From an uncultured Candidatus Actinomarina sp. (GTDB lineage: Bacteria; Actinomycetota; Acidimicrobiia; Actinomarinales; Actinomarinaceae): a stretch of 64,000 nucleotides of DNA. Location: assembly GCA_902610815.1 (NCBI GenBank), contig CACLXG010000001.1, forward strand, positions 405,573 to 469,572, written 5' to 3'. Under the pieces are notes generated by a model. It was not told the origin of the DNA, searched no databases, and saw nothing but the letters and a program-made list of their open reading frames with translations. Numbering within the stretch: the stretch's first letter is position 1; every line of letters starts with the position of its first letter. The translations under genes were made by a program, and so were the position numbers. Positions 26,941 through 34,939 of this stretch are shown piece by piece.

Positions 26941-27597
26941 TTAAATCCTTGGGGTGATCCAAGTTGATTTTGGAGGCAACAAATGATTGATATTTATTAA
27001 GTCATCTGGGTTTAAAGAAGTGAATTTAATTATTTTTGAAGAATCCTCTTTATCATCAAGAATTGGTGTAATCATCTCATTTTCTTGCATAGTTTTTTTA
27101 AAATTATATAGTTCATAAATGTCCGATGAATTTTCGTTTATATACATTTCATTATTAAAAGAAATTCCAATACTTCCAGGATTAGAACTACTATATCCTT
27201 CACTATGTAAAAAGTTTAAAAATTTGTCTGTATCAAGATTTAAGCTATAAAGGTAAGATTTAATCTTGATATCTTTAAAATTTACCAATATATATTTTAA
27301 TTTATCAATCAAATTTAGTTGGCTTGCATACTTCCATCTATGGTGTCCATCTAAAAGTATAAGTTTCTCTGTTTCAAATGATTCTGAAACATTACTCAAA
27401 ATTACATCTGGATACAAGGATAAAACAATCGGTTCAAAATTAATAACATCTACACCAGCTTGTATTTCATTCTTAGGAATAGTTTCTTCATGCAACTTTA
27501 TATTGTCAATATCATTATTGAAATATGAAAGATCAGATAGAAATCCAACAATATTTTCAGACTTAAAATGATACTTCTCAATATTTGTAAATTTCAA
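26941..27597 (-). CDS. DUF1015-family protein (ParB/Srx-like fold), short
   Basis: The protein has 218 residues. The central LLDGHHRWKYASQL matches the DGHHR motif of DUF1015 and free-serine-kinase (SerK/SbnI-like) proteins of the ParB/Srx fold. The C-terminal LLPPKSTWITPRI matches the PPKST ending of DUF1015. DUF1015 proteins are usually about 400 residues and often lie beside serine-pathway genes; here the ATG overlaps the serC stop by four bases. A role in serine or phosphoserine metabolism is inferred from family and context, not shown. No membrane segment is seen. Confidence 0.7.
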   Translation of the reverse strand: MKFTNIEKYHFKSENIVGFLSDLSYFNNDIDNIKLHEETIPKNEIQAGVDVINFEPIVLSLYPDVILSNVSESFETEKLILLDGHHRWKYASQLNLIDKLKYILVNFKDIKIKSYLYSLNLDTDKFLNFLHSEGYSSSNPGSIGISFNNEMYINENSSDIYELYNFKKTMQENEMITPILDDKEDSSKIIKFTSLNPDDLININHLLPPKSTWITPRI

Positions 27598-28670
27598 TTA
27601 CTTAACTCACTAATATATTTTTTGAAAAATTTCATAAAGATTTTAAACATATCTTCATCAACACTGTTAAATAAGCTAACTCTAATTCCACCAACACTTC
27701 TATGTCCATTTATTCCAATAATTCCAAAATTTTTAGCTGCATCTACAAATTCTTTATTCTGCTGATCTTTTAAAAAAGTAAAAACTATATTAGATTTACT
27801 TCTATATTTTTTATCTACACTACAGCTCAAAATATCAGAATTTTCATCAATAAAGTCATAAATCTCTTTGGATTGTTTATTCGATTTATTTTGAAAATAA
27901 TCAATTCCCCCCATTTCAATCATCCAATTAGTCACAAGGTTAAGAACATAAATTGAAAAAGTTGGTGGAGTATTCAGAGTAGAATTTGATTTTGCGAGCA
28001 AATTTAAATTTAAATATTTTGGATTATCAGTTTCGATTAAAAAATTGTCTTTCGCAAAACAAATTGTCACTCCTGGTATACCCATATTTTTTTGAGCACC
28101 TGCGTAAACATAGCTCAAATTATCAAAATTAAATTTATAAGAACCTAAATCTGAAGACATATCAATAATTAAATTTTTATGATTCATAGAATTGAAATCC
28201 TGAATTTGAATACCTTCTATTGTTTCATTAGATGTCATATGTAAATAATCTGTATTTTGAAACCCAGTGTATTCTTTATGAAAATATTGACCTATAGCAT
28301 TACTTTTTGTTTCAATAATCTCTAAATTTGTAAAAATCTTTACAAAATCTTCTGAAGTTTTTTTTCCCCATGTCCCTGTAACAAAACAACCAAGTTTACT
28401 ACTTCTATCAATATTCATGGGAATCAAAGAATTTTGAAAAGTTGCACCTCCTTGTAGCAATAAAATATTTACATCTTGAGGCAAATCAAATAGATCTAAA
28501 AAATTGCTATTTATTTCATTTAGAATTTCATCAAATTCGATACTTCTGTGAGATATTTCAAGTATAGATTTGCCCGTAAGTTTGTAACGATTTATAGATT
28601 TTTCAACTTTATCTATAACACTCTGTGGAAGCTTAGATGGTCCCGGTGAGAAATTATATATTTTGTTCAA
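27594..28670 (-). CDS. serC: Phosphoserine aminotransferase
   Basis: This PLP enzyme converts 3-phosphohydroxypyruvate and glutamate to phosphoserine, the second step of serine synthesis. The 358-residue form starts at TTG 28670, where a GGGAG Shine-Dalgarno lies seven bases upstream and the protein begins right before the family N-terminus YNFSPGPSKLP. A more upstream start would add 13 unconserved residues. The PLP lysine is in YAGAQKNMGIPG near residue 192. The C-terminal GGIRVSLFNSVDE is typical. serA and serB are not in this window. The DUF1015 gene overlaps the 3' end. Confidence 0.92.
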   Translation of the reverse strand: MNKIYNFSPGPSKLPQSVIDKVEKSINRYKLTGKSILEISHRSIEFDEILNEINSNFLDLFDLPQDVNILLLQGGATFQNSLIPMNIDRSSKLGCFVTGTWGKKTSEDFVKIFTNLEIIETKSNAIGQYFHKEYTGFQNTDYLHMTSNETIEGIQIQDFNSMNHKNLIIDMSSDLGSYKFNFDNLSYVYAGAQKNMGIPGVTICFAKDNFLIETDNPKYLNLNLLAKSNSTLNTPPTFSIYVLNLVTNWMIEMGGIDYFQNKSNKQSKEIYDFIDENSDILSCSVDKKYRSKSNIVFTFLKDQQNKEFVDAAKNFGIIGINGHRSVGGIRVSLFNSVDEDMFKIFMKFFKKYISELSN

Positions 28671-28744
28671 ATGATTACTCCCTATTTTATATTTTAAACT
28701 TCTAATCAAATGATAACTAAGCTACTTGGAAAAATGTGAGATAT

Positions 28745-29980
28745 TTAATTTTGCTTTGAGTGCTTATTGAATGCATAAAATTCATAAAATTTTTGTGCAA
28801 CCATACTCAAAGACGTCGCAATTGCTATACCAACTGCAGCAAATTGCTCAACAAAAAAGAATGAAGCTAGGACAAATACAACTAGTGAAATAAACCTACT
28901 GAAAGCATGGTATTGAATCAAGTTTGAAAATAAAAGTAGTTGTCGTATCCAAAAGGAGTTTAAATAAATTATATAACCAATTATGAGAATAATCATTGGT
29001 TCATAAGCATCAAGAAAGGAACTTCCTGAAATAAGGTTTATCAAGTTTTCACCAAAATAAACATACGGAATAATAATGATTATTGAAAGTGGTAATAAGA
29101 AATTTTTAACAAGTTCGGAAAAGTTTACTCTTAAACTTTCTTTTGAAAGTTGATTTTGCACCAATGGTGTTAATACTGAAATAATATAAGTTATTGGTTC
29201 AACAATCCGTTTTGCAATTCTAAAAATACCAACTGTAGATAGATCTGTAAAGTAGCCCAGAATTACTAAATCTAAATGCTGTGGAACTATACCTACAAGT
29301 TGATCTAGTCGTTGTTTGAGAAAATCTGCTTTAAATTTTATAAAGTAATCCATCAAATTTTTAATTGACACTTCTGAAATTATTAAATGATTTCTGCATA
29401 TGAAAAAACCAAAAAAACCGTAAACTGTTGAGAAAACTGCTTGTCCTATAAAATAATTATCAATACTTGCGTTTACACTAAATAAAATAACAATAGTAAT
29501 AAACCTCATCAAATTTGAAACTGTATCTACCAAAGCAAATTTTTTGAATTGACCATTAAAAGTTAAAACTGCTTTTGAACTCTCTGAAAGGGTTTGAAAT
29601 ATTCTACAAATTAATAATATATTGAGTGCGAAACTCATACTATAGTTTCCAAATAGTGAGTTAAGTTCAGATTGAAATAATATTAAACAAATCAAATAGC
29701 AAACTATACCAATTAGTAAGTCGTATATGAGAGAGAGTGTAAACATACTTTCTCCATATTTTTTTAACATCAATAAAGTTACATCACTGTTTCTGGCATG
29801 AAGTGTCCTGAAAATAATTGCGATTAATGCTAAAACTAATACGGCTTGACCATAACTGGTGGTGCCTAAACCTCTGGTAACAATACCAACTTGAACAAAA
29901 AGAATAATAACAATTAGTAGTTGAGAAGAAGCTAGTTCTTTTATGTCAACGATTAAAGTTTTTAAATACTTAAAATTCAT
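28745..29980 (-). CDS. Wzx-type polysaccharide flippase (MOP superfamily)
   Basis: This polytopic membrane protein of 411 residues has about 12 hydrophobic segments and short charged loops. The pattern QVGIVTRGLGTTSYGQAVLVLALIAI at the N-terminus is typical of polysaccharide-transport proteins of the MATE/MOP fold. It should flip lipid-linked oligosaccharide units to the outer face of the membrane. It is about 17 kb from the Wzy-like polymerase, so the glycan pathway is split in two places in this window. The downstream neighbour is serC and the upstream neighbour is tRNA-Ala. The substrate is unknown. Confidence 0.88.
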   Translation of the reverse strand: MNFKYLKTLIVDIKELASSQLLIVIILFVQVGIVTRGLGTTSYGQAVLVLALIAIIFRTLHARNSDVTLLMLKKYGESMFTLSLIYDLLIGIVCYLICLILFQSELNSLFGNYSMSFALNILLICRIFQTLSESSKAVLTFNGQFKKFALVDTVSNLMRFITIVILFSVNASIDNYFIGQAVFSTVYGFFGFFICRNHLIISEVSIKNLMDYFIKFKADFLKQRLDQLVGIVPQHLDLVILGYFTDLSTVGIFRIAKRIVEPITYIISVLTPLVQNQLSKESLRVNFSELVKNFLLPLSIIIIIPYVYFGENLINLISGSSFLDAYEPMIILIIGYIIYLNSFWIRQLLLFSNLIQYHAFSRFISLVVFVLASFFFVEQFAAVGIAIATSLSMVAQKFYEFYAFNKHSKQN

Positions 29981-29989
29981 TTAATTAAG

Positions 29990-30062
29990 TGGAGCTGAGG
30001 GGATTTGAACCCCTGACCCCCTGCATGCCATGCAGGTGCTCTGCCAGCTGAGCTACAGCCCC
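29990..30062 (-). tRNA. tRNA-Ala(GGC)
   Basis: Minus-strand cloverleaf: acceptor GGGGCTG/CAGCTCC with one G-U pair, D-arm AGCTCAGCTGGCAGAGC, anticodon stem CCTGC/GCAGG with loop ATGGCAT (GGC), and T-loop TTCAAAT. CCA is not encoded. The acceptor G3-U70 pair, which identifies alanine tRNAs, is present. Confidence 0.95.
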
Positions 30063-30072
30063 TAAAATATTA

Positions 30073-30426
30073 TTATCCGTATTGATAAAGAGTTTCACTA
30101 TCAAAATATATATCTTCAATATTGTAATACTCTCGAGATTCTTCAGTAAATATTTGAATTAATATGCCTTTAACGCTAATTAATAACCAATTTGAATTTT
30201 CACCTTCATATGTAAATTTGTGTATATGTAAATTTTTTCTTATATTTTTTATTATGGCACTCATTTGTACTAAAGAATTTGCGGTGCAGATAATTACATT
30301 GTCATGAAACTGATCAGAGTCCAGTTTTAAAACTTTTATATTTGTTATTTTTTGTGTTAAAAGTAGATCTACCAATGAATCGATAACAAAACTATTTTCT
30401 TCTGATAAATTGCTAACTTGATTCAC
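30073..30426 (-). CDS. rsfS: Ribosomal silencing factor RsfS (Iojap)
   Basis: The protein has 117 residues of the Iojap/RsfS fold and binds ribosomal protein L14, blocking 50S-30S joining under starvation. The order of strands is clear: VLKLD, DNVIICTANSLVQM, the NSNWLLISVKGILIQIFTEESREYYNIEDIY block, and a C-terminal YxYG-like tail. The usual invariant Asp of the WxxxDxGDVxVHxF core is replaced by Val-Lys-Gly, a mild divergence. It lies near nadD as in most bacteria, but separated from it by a divergently transcribed K+ channel gene. Confidence 0.88.
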   Translation of the reverse strand: MNQVSNLSEENSFVIDSLVDLLLTQKITNIKVLKLDSDQFHDNVIICTANSLVQMSAIIKNIRKNLHIHKFTYEGENSNWLLISVKGILIQIFTEESREYYNIEDIYFDSETLYQYG

Positions 30427-30483
30427 TTATAAATATGTTACCATGAAAATATAAACACACTATTCTAAAATACAAGGGTTAAT

Positions 30484-30942
30484 TTGAATAGAATGAAAAA
30501 CTTTATTAATTTAATTGAACGAGTATTCAACAGCCGTAGGCTAAGAACAATACTTGGTGTTTTAATAATTTGTATTGTTTCTTTTGGTTTTGTTTTTTAT
30601 TTGGTAGAACCCCAAATTAAAACTTTTGGAGATGGAATTTGGTGGGCACTGGTTACTATTACAACTGTAGGCTATGGTGACATAACACCATTTACAACAC
30701 TTGGTAAATTTGTAGCAGGTGCTTTAATGTTTGTTGGGCTTGGATTAATTGCTACTGTTACAGCAATTGTTTCTGCCAAATTCATAGCAAATTATGTAGA
30801 TCATCATACCAATGACGATGTTTTAGAAAAACTTGAGGAGCTAGAAGCTGAAATTGAAAAACTTAAGTCATTAGAAGAAGATGAACTTGAAAAACTAGAG
30901 GAATTAGATTCTGAAATTCAAGATATCAAAGACAAGTTTTAA
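30484..30942 (+). CDS. Two-TM potassium channel with C-terminal coiled coil
   Basis: The small channel subunit (152 residues) would form a tetrameric K+ pore in the inner membrane. TM1 is about residues 22-41, the pore helix and selectivity filter T61-V-G-Y-G-D66 follow, and TM2 is about 73-100. Residues 112-151 are almost only Leu, Glu, Lys and Asp in a heptad pattern and should form a coiled coil. There is no RCK or cyclic-nucleotide domain. GGG lies five bases before a TTG at 30484; ATG at 30493 is the alternative start. The gene interrupts the nadD-rsfS pair on the opposite strand. Confidence 0.9.
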   Translation: MNRMKNFINLIERVFNSRRLRTILGVLIICIVSFGFVFYLVEPQIKTFGDGIWWALVTITTVGYGDITPFTTLGKFVAGALMFVGLGLIATVTAIVSAKFIANYVDHHTNDDVLEKLEELEAEIEKLKSLEEDELEKLEELDSEIQDIKDKF

Positions 30943-31505
30943 TAAAGACTGTTTTTCTTAATATATTGTATTATTTTTAATGGAATTTCCTCTTCATTAA
31001 ATAAATTTTCTTTAAGCTTATTTCTTAAAGAAGTAGAGCTTAAATCTAATTTTTCACCATCAATCAATTCATAATCAAAAGGAAAGTTTACTTTTAAATT
31101 ATTTACACTGTCTTCTTTTCTTAAAGCAATTAAAAAATTAGTAAGTTCTGATAATTTTTCATAATTATTCCAAGTTCTAATATTCATAGCTGTGTCAGAC
31201 CCAAGAATGAAATATAAATTATCTTTCTTATGATTTAATTTAGTAAGTGTATCAAAAGTATAAGAAGGAACATCTTCAGATTTTTCAATATCACTTATTT
31301 CGAATATATTGATATCCTCAATAAGAATTTTTGTCATTTCATATCTGTGAATAAACGATGTAGCATATTTTTTTTGCCATGGATTTCCAGAAGGTATAAA
31401 GAGAACTTTATCTAGATGAAATTGTTTAATAGCCCTTTCAGCAATTTTAAGATGTGCTTTATGAGGAGGGTCAAAAGTGCCACCGAGAATTCCTATCTTC
31501 ATCAT
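30939..31505 (-). CDS. nadD: Nicotinate-nucleotide adenylyltransferase
   Basis: This enzyme joins nicotinate mononucleotide and ATP to give deamido-NAD. It has 188 residues with the nucleotidyltransferase motif GGTFDPPHKAHL at the N-terminus and the C-terminal DLSSTSLRNKL, the ISSTxIR motif. The start ATG at 31505 overlaps the stop of the VWA gene; the next codon is also ATG. Its 3' end overlaps the convergent K+ channel gene by four bases. The usual partner rsfS is just beyond that gene. Confidence 0.94.
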   Translation of the reverse strand: MMKIGILGGTFDPPHKAHLKIAERAIKQFHLDKVLFIPSGNPWQKKYATSFIHRYEMTKILIEDINIFEISDIEKSEDVPSYTFDTLTKLNHKKDNLYFILGSDTAMNIRTWNNYEKLSELTNFLIALRKEDSVNNLKVNFPFDYELIDGEKLDLSSTSLRNKLKENLFNEEEIPLKIIQYIKKNSLY

Positions 31506-32851
31506 TTAATTACCTTTTTAAAATTAATACTGTTTATAAAAGTTTTTAATTGTTCAAAATTCCTAACTTCAGAATATTTCTTAGAAATTGACTGATAATG
31601 ATGAAATTGACTATCACCTGTGTTCCAGTATTGACTTCTTTCTGGATTCATCCAGTAGATATTCTGAAACTTTCTTGATAACTTATCAATTGTTTCTGTG
31701 TTAATTGGTCTGTAATTATTTCTGGCATCTCCTATTACAATAAGAGTATTAAAACTGGAATTGTTAATTATTTTTTCATCCAATAAATCTTTAAACGACT
31801 TGTCATAGTCTGAATGTCCATCGACATGAACATAATTATTCCAATTAGTAAGAATTTTATTTATGTTATTAAATTTTAAATTTTTTAATTCTTTTGTAAT
31901 GTCCGTAATTCCATCAATAAATACGTACGAGTGAACAGATTTAAACCTTTGAACTACTCCAAAAAGTAAGGTAAGTCCAAACAAAGAGTAAAGAGCCATT
32001 GACCCACTTATGTCACACAAAAGAATCAACCTAGGTTTCTTTTTTATTTTTGGTTTTAAAACAATATCATAAAGACTTCCTCCATTTTTAAGAGATTTAC
32101 GAATTGTTTTTCTAAATAATAATTTACCCTTAGAAGCTGATTTTATATATTTTACAAACTTGTTAGCTAAGATTAGCCCAAGATTTCTAGTCTCCTTAAG
32201 TAGTTTTCTTCTTTCTTCGGCATCTGTAAATAAAAAATCTTTTTCCTCTAGATTTTCTTTTGGATTTAGTTCTGATGGTATATAAGCTTCTTTAAATTGA
32301 TTTCTCAGTTCTGAAACCCTTTCAAGTATGGATTGGTTTAATTGATTAATAAAATAATTTCTATTTTCTTCATTTATAATTTCATCTAATCCATCATCAA
32401 AATCAATATCAAAAAAACTTACTGAATCAAGAAAAGCAAGAGAGCTCTGTAATTGGTTTAACCAATAATTGTTTGAAACTGGTCTACTAAAATCTATTTC
32501 ACCAAATTCATTAATAATTTCTTCAGCAAGTTTTTGAAACCTTGAAAGTGAATTATCATTAAAAAATTCTTTGATTCTCTCATCTTTATAATCTATTAAA
32601 AAACTGTATTCATCTTTATTGTCAGATATTAAAAAATTAAAGTACTGATGAATAAGTTCCTTCAATTTTTCTTTTTCTTCTCTATTCGAAGGAAGTAATG
32701 AATAAATAAAACTTATATCTCTTTCATATTTATCATGTTGTGCATTTTGCAAAAATTTAATTAAATTAGTTATTCTTTCAGATGAAAATTTTAATGAATT
32801 CTCTTTGCAATAATGAGAAAAATCAATTAACTCATGGGTTTTTATTTGCAT
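31502..32851 (-). CDS. VWA-domain (CoxE-like) protein
   Basis: The protein has 449 residues from ATG 32851 (MQIKTHEL); a longer reading from 32893 runs into the preceding gene and adds an unconserved stretch. The N-terminal 230 residues are helical and acidic. The C-terminal von Willebrand A domain has the MIDAS motif LLCDISGSM near residue 282. This is the CoxE/VWA partner of MoxR-type ATPases, a chaperone pair that inserts metals or remodels protein complexes. No CO-dehydrogenase genes are present nearby, so the client is unknown. It overlaps moxR and nadD and is coupled to both. Confidence 0.88.
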   Translation of the reverse strand: MQIKTHELIDFSHYCKENSLKFSSERITNLIKFLQNAQHDKYERDISFIYSLLPSNREEKEKLKELIHQYFNFLISDNKDEYSFLIDYKDERIKEFFNDNSLSRFQKLAEEIINEFGEIDFSRPVSNNYWLNQLQSSLAFLDSVSFFDIDFDDGLDEIINEENRNYFINQLNQSILERVSELRNQFKEAYIPSELNPKENLEEKDFLFTDAEERRKLLKETRNLGLILANKFVKYIKSASKGKLLFRKTIRKSLKNGGSLYDIVLKPKIKKKPRLILLCDISGSMALYSLFGLTLLFGVVQRFKSVHSYVFIDGITDITKELKNLKFNNINKILTNWNNYVHVDGHSDYDKSFKDLLDEKIINNSSFNTLIVIGDARNNYRPINTETIDKLSRKFQNIYWMNPERSQYWNTGDSQFHHYQSISKKYSEVRNFEQLKTFINSINFKKVIK

Positions 32852-33662
32852 TATCTTCTTTAATTTTATCCAGATAAATTTTTTGGTCTTCAATATCTTT
32901 TATAAGAATTCCGATATTTGAATTTAAAGAATCGTCATCATTTAAATGATTATATTTTACCCATTCAACAGATTCAATTAGAGAAGGTGGCTTATTGAGA
33001 CCAAGTGATCTTACAAAATTGCTAAATATAGAAAACTTTTTTGCTTTTTCTTCATCTATGTTTTCTACATTGTTAAGAATTACTTTTGTTTCTATATCAA
33101 CTGATGGGTAATCTAGGTAAAAATACAAACATCTTCTTCTTAAAGCTTCTGAAAGCTCTCTTGTAGCGTTAGAGGTTAATACAGTAAGATTATCATTCTT
33201 TGAAGTGATAGTTCCTAGCTCAGGAATACTTACTTGGTTTTCAGCCAGAACTTCTAATAACAAAGCCTCAAACTCCTCATCTGATCTATCAATTTCATCT
33301 ACGAGAAAAATAGATTTTTCATCAGACCTTAGAGATTGTAGAATCGGTCTTTCAATCAAAAATTCTTCCGTAAATAAATTTTTGGAATCCTGTTCAGTTT
33401 GTATTGATAAAAGCTGTTTTTTATAATTCCACTCATAAAGAGCCTTATCTTCATCAATACCTTCATGACATTGGAGTCTAATTAATTGAGTTTTAAATAT
33501 CTTAGAGAGAGTTTTTGCAAGGTAAGTTTTTCCTGTACCAGCAGGACCCTCTATCAAAATTGGTTTATTTAAAAATAAGGAAGCATTAACTATATCTACT
33601 AATTCTTGGTCTGCAAAGTAACCGTTATCTTCGAAATTTTTTACTGTTAAGTTATTTTTCAT
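32832..33662 (-). CDS. MoxR-family AAA+ ATPase
   Basis: This 276-residue AAA+ chaperone has Walker A GPAGTGKT (39-46), Walker B FLVDEIDRSDEEF, sensor 1 LTSNATRELSEALRRRC with the arginine finger, and a short C-terminal lid. MoxR ATPases work with VWA proteins, and its gene overlaps the VWA gene by 20 bases. The pair most resembles CoxD/CoxE-type maturation systems. It sits between proA and nadD, genes that are normally direct neighbours in actinobacteria, so the pair looks inserted into a housekeeping operon. Its ATG overlaps the proA stop by four bases. Confidence 0.92.
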   Translation of the reverse strand: MKNNLTVKNFEDNGYFADQELVDIVNASLFLNKPILIEGPAGTGKTYLAKTLSKIFKTQLIRLQCHEGIDEDKALYEWNYKKQLLSIQTEQDSKNLFTEEFLIERPILQSLRSDEKSIFLVDEIDRSDEEFEALLLEVLAENQVSIPELGTITSKNDNLTVLTSNATRELSEALRRRCLYFYLDYPSVDIETKVILNNVENIDEEKAKKFSIFSNFVRSLGLNKPPSLIESVEWVKYNHLNDDDSLNSNIGILIKDIEDQKIYLDKIKEDNANKNP

Positions 33663-34900
33663 CCTCTTATTGTTCCCTGACCTGTAACTACATACCTTTC
33701 GTTTGTTAAGGCCTCTAACCCCATTGGGCCCCTAACATGTAATTTTTGAGTACTAATCCCAATTTCAGACCCAAAACCAAACATTTCGCCATCAGTAAAT
33801 CTTGTAGATGAATTAATAAATATAACTGAAGAATCTATAGATTTAGCAAAAGTTTCTGCAACTTCTTTTGATTCAGTCAAAATTGCTTCAGTATGTCCAG
33901 ATGAGAAAATTTTGATATGCTCAATTGCTTGATCAACATTATCAACAATTTTTACTGCCAGTTTCAAATCTAAAAATTCAGTCTCATAATGGGCTTCGTC
34001 AGCAAGATTTAAATTTGGAAAGTCTTTTTTTATTTTTTCGTCTACAAATAGCTCTACTTCATTTTTTAATAATTCCTGAATGATCAAACTGCCCATATCT
34101 TGGTAAATCTCACTATTAATTATCAAAGTTTCAAGAGCATTACATACTCCAGGTCTTTGCACTTTAGAATTTATAACAATATCAATTATATTTTCTTTTT
34201 TTGCATCCTGATGTATGTACAGATGCACATTTCCATCACCATCTAAAATAAATGGTACTTTGGAGTTATCTACTAATGTTTGAATTAGCCCTTTCCCTCC
34301 TCTTGGAACAATTAGGTCAACATACTCTGTTAAATTCATAAATTCAATAGTGTCTTGACGATCTTTACTTTCTATTATTTGAAAAATATTTTCATTACAA
34401 TTATTTATAATTAGTGAATTTTGAAGAACTTCAAGAATGGCAATATTTGAGTCAAGACAATAGCTAGATCCTCTTAAAATTACAGCATTACCAGACTTTA
34501 GACAAAGTCCTGAGACATCACTCGTTACGTTGGGTCTCGCTTCATATATAACTCCTATAACTCCGAATGGTGAACGAATTTTTCTAATATCCAATCCTTC
34601 TTCAGTTGTCCAACTTTCAGTAATATTACCTACTGGATCTTCTAAGGGAATTATCTTGAGCAAACCATTTGCCATACCATTAATTCGTTCTTCACTTAAA
34701 GTTAGCCTATCTATTAAAGCTGGTGTTAAATCAAAATCTTTAGAATTTTTTAGATCAACTTTGTTAGCATCTAAAATTTTTTTTGAGTTTTTTAGTAATT
34801 CATCAGCCATACTCTGCAAAATTTGATTTTTTTTATCAGTAGTTAAAACTGCAATCTCCCCTGCAGCCTCTTTTGCGTGTATTCCTATTTGCTTAAGCAT
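33659..34900 (-). CDS. proA: Gamma-glutamyl phosphate reductase
   Basis: The enzyme reduces gamma-glutamyl phosphate to glutamate semialdehyde with NADPH, the second step of proline synthesis. The 413-residue sequence has the family N-terminus, the nucleotide-binding GVIGVIYEARPNVT, and the catalytic cysteine in VQRPGVCNALETL. The C-terminal EIGISTQKLHVRGPMGLEALT is diagnostic. It lies 39 bases downstream of proB in the same direction. No leader or riboswitch is visible in that short gap. Confidence 0.95.
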   Translation of the reverse strand: MLKQIGIHAKEAAGEIAVLTTDKKNQILQSMADELLKNSKKILDANKVDLKNSKDFDLTPALIDRLTLSEERINGMANGLLKIIPLEDPVGNITESWTTEEGLDIRKIRSPFGVIGVIYEARPNVTSDVSGLCLKSGNAVILRGSSYCLDSNIAILEVLQNSLIINNCNENIFQIIESKDRQDTIEFMNLTEYVDLIVPRGGKGLIQTLVDNSKVPFILDGDGNVHLYIHQDAKKENIIDIVINSKVQRPGVCNALETLIINSEIYQDMGSLIIQELLKNEVELFVDEKIKKDFPNLNLADEAHYETEFLDLKLAVKIVDNVDQAIEHIKIFSSGHTEAILTESKEVAETFAKSIDSSVIFINSSTRFTDGEMFGFGSEIGISTQKLHVRGPMGLEALTNERYVVTGQGTIRG

Positions 34901-34939
34901 ATTTAAAGATTAATTAAGTATTTCTATTAGTAAAATTAT

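Noticed and set aside
32852-32893. Longer N-terminus for the VWA gene
   Set aside because: It would read MKTKKFIWIKLKKI from within moxR; the ATG at 32851 gives the natural start with a short overlap.
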